A stretch of DNA of 64,000 nucleotides from Prunella strophiata (lineage: Eukaryota; Chordata; Aves; Passeriformes; Prunellidae). Position 1 is the stretch's first letter; each line of letters starts with the position of its first letter. The translations under genes were made by a program, and so were the position numbers. The stretch covers positions 11,121,848-11,185,847 of the forward strand of contig JAZBQD010000013.1 of assembly GCA_036583965.1 (NCBI GenBank), written 5' to 3'. The notes under the pieces were generated by a model. The model made no database searches. It saw only the letters and a list, made by a program, of their open reading frames with translations, and was not told the DNA's origin. Shown here piece by piece: positions 39,201 to 51,400 of the stretch.

Positions 39201-39404
39201 ATGGCGAGCGTGCACGAGAGCCTGTACTTCAACCCCATGCTGACCAACGGCGTCGTGCACGCGAACGTGTTCGGCGTCCGCGACTGGGTCACCCCGCACA
39301 AGATGGCCCTGCTCGTGCTGCTCAGCGAGCTGGGCCGCGCCGGCGCGCAGCTCGGCCTGCTGGAGCGGCGCCGGCTCAACCGGCTGCTGCTGCCGCTGCT
39401 GCAG
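39201..39404 (+). CDS. ANAPC5: ANAPC5 exon 1
   Basis: It has 68 codons from ATG in a GCCGCC context. It encodes MASVHESLYFNPMLTNGVVH to RRRLNRLLLPLLQ, with donor CAG|GTCGGG. The exon is very GC-rich. Confidence 0.96.
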
Positions 39405-42400
39405 GTCGGGGCTCGGGCCGGGCCGGGCCGGGCCGGGGGGGAGGGTGGCCCCGTTGTGTCGCGGCCTGTCGCGACATGTCGCTGTCCTCCGCAGGGTCCG
39501 GATATGGCGCTGTCGCGGCTGCGCAAGGCCATCGAGGAGTGCTGCCCGCACCTGGCCGGCTCCGTCCACATCAGGTGCGGGCCCGGGCGGGCGGGCGGCG
39601 CCGCGGGAGCCCCGCGCTGGTCGGGCCCGCTCCGAGCGCTGGGACGTGTCCGTGCCGGGCTCTGAAAGCGTTTGGGCCAAAACTCTGCTTGGACAGGTTC
39701 CTTACTTGTCATAACTCAGTTCTGAAAGGCACCAACATCGAGATTTAAAGTTTCCGTGGGACAGAAGCTCTGTTGTCATGTCAGATAACTCACTAAGCAA
39801 CAACAGTTCCAAAAATGCAAGCAGTACAAAAATTTACAATTTAAAAAAAAAAAAAAAAAGTTTAAAAATGTAAATTTTTAAAATTAAAAAAAAAAAAAAA
39901 AAAAAGGTTCCTATTTGTTTTAAGTATAACCATCTCATCTAATTATTCTCTTAATAAAGACCTACTTAAAAATCAAAAAAAGCCCAAACCTGATTACTGT
40001 TATTATTTGGCTTACCAATATTTAATATGATCTTCTGTATCTCAGTATGAAAACCTCCTCGGTCCAAGAAATTAGTTATCACTTGTTTGTGTTTACTCAT
40101 TTATGCAGGAAGCAGGGAAATATTTTATTTGATGTCTATATTAATACCCTGAAAAATGTTGGCTTTTCCCCTGCTGTCTGTATTAATACCCTAAAAAATG
40201 ACATTTTCTTCCCCTGTTTAGATTAAAACTTATGGCAGAAGGAGAACTGAAAGACATGGAACAATTTTTTGATGACCTTTCAGATTCATTCTCAGGGACA
40301 GAGCCAGAAGTTCATAAAACAAGTGTAGTAGGTAAATAATTGTTATCCATGAGCTGTTTTTGTTGTGATATCTGTCATTGGTGTGATTCCCTCAGGACAC
40401 AGCTTTGTTTTTCTGGGGAGGTTTCAAATTGCAGAATGTCATTTTTCTCTTGCTAGGATGTTGCATATCAACTGATAGTTTTGCATATTGTGAGGTTGTT
40501 ACAGATTTGAACAATTTATCACTTATCTTCAGTGAGATTTGCTGCTAAATCAAAACCAGATTTACACCCTGCAACACTGAGTTGTCTCATTGAGATGACA
40601 CTCAGTAAATTCTATTTAATTTCTCATTCATTGCTGTTTAATGAGGAGCTGAGTGCTGCTGTTGGAGCTGCTGGCCAGGTCTGGGCTGTCCTGCCTGCAG
40701 CCCCTGCTCACAGCAGCGTTTCCCTCCCCAGGTCTGTTCCTGAGGCACATGATCCTGGCATACAACAAACTCTCCTTCAGCCAGGTCTACAAACTCTACA
40801 CAGCCCTCCAGCAGTACTTCCAGAAGGATGAGAAAAAGGATGGAGCTGATGAGAGTGAGATGGAGCTGACAAATCCAGAGGAGCTGGATGGGAAAATGGA
40901 GAAAGAAGAACTTGACTGGGCCTTTAAGGTGATAAATTCGTGTTAAAGCCTTTCCCAGCTCTTAAGAAAATGAATCTTTGGTTTGTTTAAAGTCTCCTGC
41001 AGCCGGGCTGAGCTTTGTGGCTGCTCGTTTCCTTGGTGCCACCGTGTGGTGACATTTGTCAGTGGCTCGGGAAGCTGGCACTGCCCCATCCTCATCCTCC
41101 CCTGGGGAACCACAGCCCAAAGGCAGTTGCTGCCCACAGTTTCCACTGCTGAGTGACTCCTGTGGTTGTCACGTGCTAAAACTGTTGGAGAGGTCACTTC
41201 TGCTTCCAGCAAGGAAAGATTGCTCAATTAGGAGAAGTAAAGTTTAATGGTTTTGTTTTGCTTTTCACCATTCTCCAAATAAAAGAACTCTTGTCTATTT
41301 CCCTCAAAAAGGAGAAGCAAATACTGAGAGTTTTCACCTGCTGAAGAGGTGCTCCATTGTAAGAATAATCCTGAAAGTATCTGATGTGTCCATGTATTTA
41401 AAATGTACTTTGCAAACTGTATTTGTGTAAATTTGTGCAGGAGTTGCTGCACTGTGAGTCAGACAGCAGCTTTTGGGGTCTGGCTGTGTGCTGCACTTGC
41501 TGGCTTTCCACACAGTAAATGTCCTGCAGAACAGCAGGGATGGAGGTGGCCAAAGTTCATCTCTTGGGACTCTCTTCAGAAGACAGAAAAACAGAGCAGA
41601 GCCATTTGAAGATGTCAGCCCCAAATCTTCTCTCTGCTGTATTTCTTTAGGTTTCTTTAGGGTGTATTTAGGGTAATGTTGCTCTCAGCTACAGTCTCTG
41701 CAGGGTCGAAGCTAAACTGTGTGAAATCATTTGGATTGCTGACTTTGGTGAGTAGATTTTGTTCTTTATTAAGTTTTTCTCAGTGTTCTTTCATGCTTTG
41801 AGCTGTAATATCTCAGAAGACTTTATAAAGCAGAAGTGTGGGGTGTCTGATGAAATGTGTTTCTGTGCTGTCTTTCCTTGCCCCTGTTTCTAACCAGAGG
41901 GTTTCTTACCAGGGAAGAAGAGATAGCCTGCAGTGGGCCTCTTTCCCAGAAACAAGCAGAGTATTTTCTTTCTCAGCAGGTATGTTAATTCTCATTAAAG
42001 TGGAGGAAATGTTCCATAACATGAATTTCACCTTGAATTTTACCCACAGTGTCAGCTGTGATGTTTTCTTTGCTCTGGTAGAGGCTTGTTGATATCTTGC
42101 TTGTTGTTGCTCAGTGTGAGCACTTGGGGCTATGAGTGTTTTATCCAGACATGTCACCATATGCTGGTATTTGGTTCTCAGAAGGTCCTTCTGCTCTGCT
42201 TGCCTCACATTTCTGTGAAATGTGCAGTTTTGTTGGTTGTTCCAGCTGGTAAATAAGAAAAGGAACAGAAATACACATGGACACAAATGTCAGTAATTCA
42301 ATAGTCAGTGATGCTAATTTTAGTAACTACATTTTTGTGATTTTTTAATTAATTGAACTGCTTGCCAAAGCAAACTGGATTTATTGATTTGTTTTCCTGA

Positions 42401-45400
42401 GGGGCTTTATGCAATTCTAGTGAGCAATGTGTGGCAATAGTTCTTCAGAGAGAAACTTAACCAGAATTCTTTAAGTGCCTTTAACCAGTCTTTTGAATAA
42501 GGTTTTATTTGACTTGGTCTCTGTGATCTCTGGAAACTGAACACTGTAAAGTAGTATATAATCAAACTGCCATTGTCATAATAGGCAGAGCTGCTACAAA
42601 ATCTTCTTTAATGTCCTCTCCAAGCAGATAACAACCTGACAATCCTGCACCACAATATATTTTTATAACCCTCCTTATGGAGTTGCATATCTTACTTGTA
42701 CTGTTTAAATTTTATTCCAGGCTTCTTTGCTAAAGAATGATGAGACAAAGGCTCTTGCTCCAGCATCTTTACAAAAGGAATTGAACAACTTGTTAAAATT
42801 TAATCCAGACTTTGCTGAAGCAGTAAGTATCTTTTTCTTCATCCAGAATGGTTGTAAAAGGATTTCTTATCTCTAGGATAGGATTATTTGGAAGTAATTT
42901 ATTCTCTATTGAAATATAAGTAGATGATAAAACTGTGAGCAAGTTGTATGTAAATGTTTAGTAATTCAGACTGAAACTCCTGAAGGTACAGGAACCTTAA
43001 TTAAGCAAAGTACTTCCCATTCATGCACAGATAAAAACCTCTTAATTTTGGTGGGACTGAGTGCATTCTTGTCCAACTAAATCTAAAACTTAACATCTTT
43101 TACCCACATTTTCTTAAGTAATTTCAGGCTTCATACTCCTGTAGTTTAAAAATCAGTACTAAGTGCAATATCTGTTAATTTTGCTGGTAGTTGTTCACTT
43201 TGCTTCTGGTCCTTAATAGCAATTTATACTGAAAGCCACAGACAACTCATGCTGAGGGGTGTTTCCAGAGGTGGTGTGAGCTCTTGCTTTGTCCCTCAAC
43301 AGCTTCTTCTTGAGCAACTTCCATCAGTTCAGCTCCTTCCTGCCTTGCTTTCTGCCTCTTCCTCCCAGCAGCCCTGGGCTGAGCAGACAGGATTTTCCTT
43401 GCTGCTGTTTGGAAGGGCATCCTTGAAAGGGCCTGCCATAGTCCCTGGCTGGACTTTACAACATGAAGCATTATCCTGCCCAGGTCTCAAAAAGAAAGGC
43501 CAAAAAGAAAATACCTAATTTTAGCATCTCCTTTCTATCTGCACAGCATTTGTAGGGAGTGCTGATGTTTTTTAGTATCTTCCTGAGTGCAGAGTCCTGC
43601 CTCCATTCCCACTCTCACATAAATACAGAAATTCCACCTCTGTAAGATCTCAGACTCTCTGGGATCTGACAGTTCTTGTTGTCTTCACCATTTGGCAGAT
43701 CCTGTTAGGGCAGACAGCCAATATTGTCCAAGAAATTATCCAATTTTATCCCGAAATTCTGCCCAGGTGGTATCAGTATTGCAACATCTGATCAGTATTT
43801 CACAGTTAGATGTTTTGGACAGAAACACCTATTAATTATAAACAATAACTTTGGTTTAGTATCTGTCCAATTACAGCTGATTTTCTTTCCATTTCCAGCA
43901 TTATTTAAGCTACTTAAACAGCCTCAGGGTGCAAGATGTCTTCAGTTCCACCCACAGCCTCCTGCACTACTTCGACCGGCTGATCCTCACGGGGGCAGAG
44001 AGCAAAAGCAACGGGGACGAGGGCTACGGGCGGAGCCTGCGCTACGCCGCGCTCAACCTGGCGGCGCTGCACTGCCGCTTCGGCCACTAGTAAGGACTCA
44101 CTACTCACTCAGCATCCTGAAGTGCTGACAGAGACCTCCCCTTCTTCTGAAAATCCCTGCAGGGGCTTTTTTTCTTTTTTCTTTCTCTCACTTGACAGCA
44201 GCTGTGGCTGGGTTGGGATCCTCTTGCGAGCTTGGTTTGTTTGGGTTTGTTTTTGTTTTGGTGTTTATTTGGTTTCCATAATAACTGAGCCATCTAAGAG
44301 TTGACATTTGTCTGTGTCCTGGGTATTTTAAGTGTTCAATTACATTTCCATGACCTCAGAAGGGTCAGTGGGCATGAATGCCTATTTTCAACCATATTTT
44401 CAAGAAAGTGTGGTTGATTTTCTGCAAGTCAACATAGAGCTGATGATCTGGCAAAAGAATAATTAAACCAAAAAAGCCATCCAAGCTTTTAAAATGCCAT
44501 ATGGGTTGAGATTTATTTTGTTGATAAAGCTGGCCTACCCATCTTCATCTATGGTTTGCATTTATTGATTGCTGCCTAGAGGCATGATGTGAAAGGACTG
44601 GAGAGGGGAAGGACACTGCAAAGTTGAGAGCAGATTCTAAATGTTGCCCCTGTTGAAACAATAACTTGGCACCATGGCCTGTACAGGGTTTGAAAGCCCA
44701 TGTAGGGGTTACAGCTGCATTTGGGTTTGCAGCTGCTGTCAGACTTACTGTCCTGAAAACCATAATGAACTGCTGGGAGGAAAACACAGGCTGTTAAATC
44801 AGAGATCTGAGTGCATTATGCATAATTCAGATCAATATTCCTCTGGATCAGGATGCTGTATCTTAAGCACTGTAGGAATAGTGATTGTTCTCCCTCTCTG
44901 CTCATAGCCAGCAGGCTGAGCTGGCCCTTCAGGAAGCCATCAGGATTGCCCAGGAGTCCAATGACCACGTCTGCCTGCAGCACTGCCTGGTAAGAGCTCT
45001 GCTCCAATGGCCCTTGAGTTGTTCTGCTCAGGGAATGCTGCAGAGCTTCTCTCACAGCAGCATCTCCCCAGAGCATTTCACTGCCCAGCAGTGGGGTGGC
45101 ATCACTCCTGGCACACAGGGCAGCAAACTGCAGGATCATGGGATGGGTTGTTGCAGCTCGGGGTTAATTTCTTAAGCAGGAATTGTTATCCCAGAGATCT
45201 CAGTAGTGAGCTCAAAGTTGAGTCTCAGATGTTGTAAAAATAAGTATTTCAGAAGCTTCCTCCTTCCTTTCTGTTGAATTCTCAGAGTAACAAACCACCT
45301 TTAGAGCAAGCAAAGTGGGACGGAAGGATTTGGATTTCTCTTCATTTTTTTTCCTGTAATTAACATTATAATGAGTTGACATCAATGGTATCAAACTCCT

Positions 45401-48400
45401 GAGGTGCTGCATTCCACAATTCCCTGTATTTTTGTGCATCACTGAACCTCCAGAGCTGGCTGGTGCCACACCAGCATCGCAGCCTAGATGCACTTCTGAT
45501 ATGTTTTGCTGTGTAGCATTTAGTAGAAGTTTCCTTATACTCAATCCTCAAGTGGTTTGCTTTTCCAATGAGTTTTTTGTGCATTCTGTAACAGCAAGCC
45601 AACTTAAAAGTGTTGCAGCCATCATTTATTTGCAATGAGATTTTGATCTTTTTCCTTGCTAGAGCTGGTTGTACATCCTGGAGCAGAAGATATTTGATAG
45701 CTGTGTTCTGCTGGAGCACTCTGTGAACAAATCCTTACATTTTGGATTGCCAGTGAGTCCATTTCATGAATCCTTATCTTTATTCTGGGACGAACCCAAG
45801 TGGTGATGGGCGTGTGTGTGATCAGAGTTTGGGGTTTTGGGCCTTGTCTGTTCAAAATATGTGATTGGATTTAAACAAACATGTTTTAACACTCCAAAAT
45901 CTAGCTGTTTCTATGACTTTTATCCTTCATGTTAACAAGCCAGAGTTCAGTTGCTTTAATGCCAGAGCATTATTGCAAGGCTCATTGGTTTTTCTTCTAA
46001 ATTGCTTGATTTTCAGGCAGGAAAGCTCTCTGTGGCTACTGGCCCAGGCACCATTTTGTTACAATCTGGTGCTCAGGGGAGGTTCTTAGGCCTCCACCTT
46101 CCCTGAATCTCAGTGCTGATGCCTCTGGCAGGGTTTTGAACACATGTTTACTTGTACAGCTCTGTGAAATCTTGAAGGGCAGTGCTCCTCTTTGGTAGTT
46201 CATGCCCTGGTAGATCTGATGTCTGTTAATGTTTAGTTCTGTCTTCCCCAAATCTGCAATTCCTTTGTTAATTGTTCTAAAATGGACTAAACTGCTGTTG
46301 TTGGGAGATAGGAGCAGACATGGCCTCTTTGTGGGGAAGAGAAGGAAAGCAAAGGCTCTGTTTTCACAGCAGTTCTGGAGAAATCCAGGTACTGATCCTG
46401 TCCTCCTCCATAAGATTTCTGTGTGGGGGAGTGGAAATTACCTTTCACATCCAACAAAATGACATTCACATATGTGTGGGTGTGCATAAGTGAGTATTTA
46501 AAGAAATGCCTGGAGCAGTGTTCCTTTGTCTGTGCTGTCTTTTTGGGGTTTCTTTTTTAGTAGTTTAGAACTCTGCTCCAGTGTAATTTGCAAGCCTGGG
46601 GTACTCTGTTGTCTTCCAACACTGGAGATATGTTTTTTTCCCTTCTTCCCAGTATCTTGCTTCCTTGGGAATACAGTCCTTGGTTCAGCAAAGAGCTTTT
46701 GCAGGAAAGGCTGCCAGCAAACTAATGGATGCCTTAAAAGATTCAGATCTGTTGCATTGGAAGCACAGCCTGTCAGAGCTCATAGACATCAGCATAGCAC
46801 AGAAAACAGCCATTTGGAGATTATATGGCCGCAGGTATTTGCTTTGCTTTGCTTTGTTTGGAGCTCCTGGATTAGCTGCTGCACTTGTTAGCACATAATG
46901 CATTTATACAGGTGTAACAAGTGACTGTGTCTCTCCAGTGCACTAAAATAAAGCAATCAGACTGTGATTCAGTACAGGCTGAGTGCAATTATTTCCATTC
47001 TCTTGTGTTCCTTTAAAACTCATACTGAAGAAAGATAGAGTTTCCATTTAGTAGTGGCAAATAGATCATAAATTGTTCCTGTGCCCCCACTTTCAGCATC
47101 TCTCTGCTTTGGCTGTGTGCAGCTTTCAGTCTGTAGTACTTGCTGTGCCTGCACAGTGCAGAGTCCCTGGACAGCAGTTATTTTACAAGTTTTCCTTCTC
47201 CCCAGGCCCCTGGCTTAACCAGACAGTGTAGACTATTGTCATAACAAGACCATAGATTAAAAATGGTTGTTGTTTGCTGCTTGAAAACTAAAAGATATTT
47301 CTCTTGCACAAGCACCATGGCACTTCAACAAGCCCAGACCTTGCTGAGCATGAACAGTCTGGAGGCTGTGAACGTGGGTGTTCAGCAGAACAACACCGAG
47401 TCCTTTGCCGTGGTGTTGTGTCACCTGGCAGAGCTGCACGCCGAGCAGGTGAGCTCCAGGGCTGCTTGCACAAGGTGCCATTTGCTGGGAGGAGGGTGGG
47501 TGTTGCTGACAGAGGGTGCAAGGCTTGACTTGTGGTTTTTTCTGCCCCTAACACCCACTCTGGGGGCAGAGACAATGCAGGGTGTTTGCTTGGCAAATCC
47601 CTTCCCTGGGGGTTGTGCTGAAAGGGAGGGGAGCAGGCTGCATTAATCAGTGTCCTTCTGTGTTCCAGGGGTACTTTGCAGCTGCTTCTGAAATACTGAA
47701 ACACCTAAAGGAGAGATTCCCTCCCAACAGTCAGCATGCACAGGTAGAATACTTAGCATTCAGCCTGTAAGTTATGTAACTGTTGTACAGTAGGATCTGA
47801 ATCCCACTGCTCCTGAATTTTCCTCTGGATGCCTTGGGCTGTACGTTTTCTCATTTCCCTTGGCTCATCCTCATGGGAAGCTGTGCAGCATCAGCTTTTT
47901 TACAAATGCATGGAAAAGCTGCCTGTGTTGTTTTCAGACTGGTGAGACATTTCTCTCACCACAAACTCCTAAGATGAAGCTGTTCAAGTACAAATTTCAT
48001 TAACAGAGGAATATACATCTGCTTCATGAGCACATAGAGCAATTAAATGCCCTGCATTGATTTGAAGCTTCAAAGTTCTGTTTAATTAGTGCTGCTTATT
48101 TTGATCTATTACAATCCAGAAATAACTGAGATAATAGGCTAATAACCTGATTTTTGTGTGACTCTGGGAAACATTGCCACAGGAGTCTATAAGATAGTAT
48201 TTACATTGAAGTGTTCAAGATCCCGTTAGATGTAGTGTGAGCCTTCTCTTTTCACTACAGAACAAGTCTGCTTGTCTACAAGTCTCAAATCATTAGCAGT
48301 GATTTAAAAGAGCTTTTTTACATAAAATGCAGTCAAGTAGGTGAGCTTTGATATTGAAACATTAATCCAGACCTGAGCATTTCTGTTGAGGACAGTAATT

Positions 48401-51400
48401 CAGTAAATCCAATAATTGGACAGTGGAATTAGTGTGTCTGAAGATAAATACCCCCAGGGGAAAATAAAAAGTAAATTCTAATTTGTGATTAGAAAATAAG
48501 CAGGCACAACTTCTAAAACTTGTTTCTGGATGTTCTTTGTTTAGCTTTGGATGCTGTTTGATCAGAAAATACAGTTTGAGCGAGCCATGAACGATGGCAG
48601 ATACCATGTAGCAGATTCTCTTGTAGCAGGAATTACAGCACTTAATAGCATTGAGGGTGTATACAGGTAAGAAATCGTCATGCACTTGCAGGTGTGTTCC
48701 ATGAAGATAATGAAACATTTAGCAAAATGATCACTGGCAGTCACATGTGCTTACATTTTTTTTCCCTTTCCAGAACTAGTTAAGGTCATGTTGTCTAACC
48801 TATAGTGCTATTCCCTTAGAGCATGTCCTGCAATAATAATTTGTAGTTGTTTCTCTGGGCATTTTAAGAACTGGAATAGCTGAAGCTGGTGTTATTCTAG
48901 GGCTGTGAATCTGTCGTGGTAAGGTCTTCAAAATCTGCTCAAATACTCAAACCTGAGCACAAAGCAGATTTTTATGTCAAATAGCTGGGGAGGGAGCTCA
49001 GGCCTTGAGTGAATTCCTCTGTGGCCTGGTTTCTACATCTCCAAAATGGAACAATGTGATTTTTTTTTCTTCACTCACCTTAATGGGGTCTTGTTCCTAA
49101 ATGAGAATGACATGTTAAAAATAGTTACAGTTGAAATTTGGTATTTGGTGAATATGAAAACCAACTTAATGTTCAAATAATTTCTTGTCAATTTTCAATG
49201 AGGCAAAACACCTAAAAGCAGCCAGTGCCAGTCAGCCAGAAGAGCAGTATTCAAGCTGTGGGACCTGATGCTTGTCCTTCTGGAATTGGACTGATCATGA
49301 ATTCCCTGATCTTTAAATACTCTGCTCAGAGTCTGGTTCAGGGTGTTTGTACCCATCCCCTGCTGCTGTGCATTTGGTCCTGACTTCCCTGCTCTCCATT
49401 TTCCCATATCCTTGTTAGCTCAGGCCAATTTTAGCTGCCTTACCTCATACCTGTTTTTCTCACAGATAATTACTTATGCTCTCTAGCTTGCATGTCCTCC
49501 CACTTCTGCTGCCTGTTTGGCCTTTGGTTTTGGCAATCCCTGGTTTCTATCTAAAGCTGTTTTATGAGTTTGATCCTTTCTGCCTGGGAGTTGTCCAGTT
49601 GGCACCAGGGAGATCTGTTTTTCCTCCTGTCTGTGTGTGCAGCATGTGTACACTTTGTCAGGGTGCCAGTCTGCAGTTATAAGAAACACAGGTCACAAAA
49701 TAAAGACCTGTTTTACTGTGTTCTGAAGAGCAGAATTCTATACAAAATACAAAAATACAGTGATGTTTTCTTTCTACCACGACAGAAAAGCCATTGTATT
49801 GAAAGCCCAAAATCAAATGTCAGAGGCACACAAACTTCTGCAGAAATTGTTGATCCACTGCCAGAAAATCAAGAACACCGAGATGGTGATTAGGTAAGAA
49901 TGTTTCATTTTCAGAGTATTAAAGCCACTTTGCAGTGATTAGAATCAGCCATTTCAATTTGTCTGTGTTCAGACTTCACTAGTCTTCAGATTACCTGCTG
50001 TGATTCTGAGATTACGGAGTCATTTCAATTATTAATCACAGTGTGCAGGAATCCTCAAAATATTGTGTCATTTCAACCTAGTTATTTTTAATATGTAAAC
50101 TAAAAGGTGGTAAACTTAAAAGTTCCATGAAGGTTCATGGAAGAAGGAAACACTGCATCTAAAATAAATAGGAAATATGTGTGTGTGTGTGTGTGGTTTT
50201 ACCTTGGTGTAAATCTTGAGAGAGCTATGGTGTTTAATCTTTTATATGCCTGTGGCATCTGCTCTTAAGAGTGTAATTTAAATTTATTGTATATGCAACG
50301 TAATTAATTGAATTGTATGAGCAGCGTAATTCATAATAACACCAACACCATTGTGGATGGAATAATCCCTGGGAAAGGAGTGGACATTTTTCCTGCAGAG
50401 TAAAGGTTTGTAAGTGCTTGTCCCTGTCTGGCCAGGGTGCTGCTGTGCATGGCAGAGCTGTACTGGAGGTCCTCGTGCCACACCATCGCGCTGCCGGTGC
50501 TGCTGCAGGCGCTGGCCCTGGCTCGCGAGTACAGCCTGCAGTACTTGGCCTCTGAGACCGTGCTCAACTTGGCTTTCTCCCAGGTAGGTCTGATTTGTTT
50601 TCACAGGGCTGCAGGGCAACATTTATTCTGGGGATCTGGATGCTGTTTTTACTCCTGGGAGATTTAAGAGCACAGCCTTGTTGGAATTTAATTATTGATT
50701 GTGAAGAAGCAAACTCTGAATGTAAAAGCTTTCGAGGAAGTTAATAAAAGTTGAGTTTTGTGTATATGACTAAAATGTATAGTTATTGCTTATAATTAAG
50801 CAGCATAAATTTCCCCTGTCTTAATGTCCTCAGTTAATTTTTTATGCTGGTATTTTGGCTTTCTAGTAGCACAGGTTGGCTTGTATATTAAAAATAATGC
50901 TGGTAATGAGTTCAGTTATATTGTTTATTCTGAGAGGCGTGGCTGTCAGCACTGACTGAGTGGAGAAGCTTTCCCAATCATTTCACAGAGCAGCTCATTT
51001 CTACTCACAAGTTTTGATTTAAAAGAAGGTTTTGGGGGAAAAGTTGAAAAAAAAATAGTGTGTGTTGCATCATGTTATTAGAAACAGACATGGCTTGTGT
51101 TGGTGTTCCCTGAAGAAGCTGCTCATATCTGTGGATTCCAGTGTGAGACCAGCAAGTATTTCTCTTTCAGCTGATCCTTGGCATTCCTGAACAAGCCCTG
51201 AATATCCTGCACATGGCAATAGAACCTGTCTTGGCCCATGGAGCTGTCCTGGACAAAGGCTGTGCCATGTTCTTGGTGGCCAAATGTCAGGTGGCTTCTG
51301 CAGCTTCCTACACTCCACAAAAGAAGATTGAAGGTAATGTGAAGAGTAATTCTGTCTGAAACTGCCCAGCAGTGCAAACCAGTGTCTGTACTGGAGTCCT

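Noticed and set aside
38870..39748. Long ORFs on both strands around ANAPC5 exon 1
   Set aside because: GC-driven shadows; only the frame starting at 39201 matches APC5.
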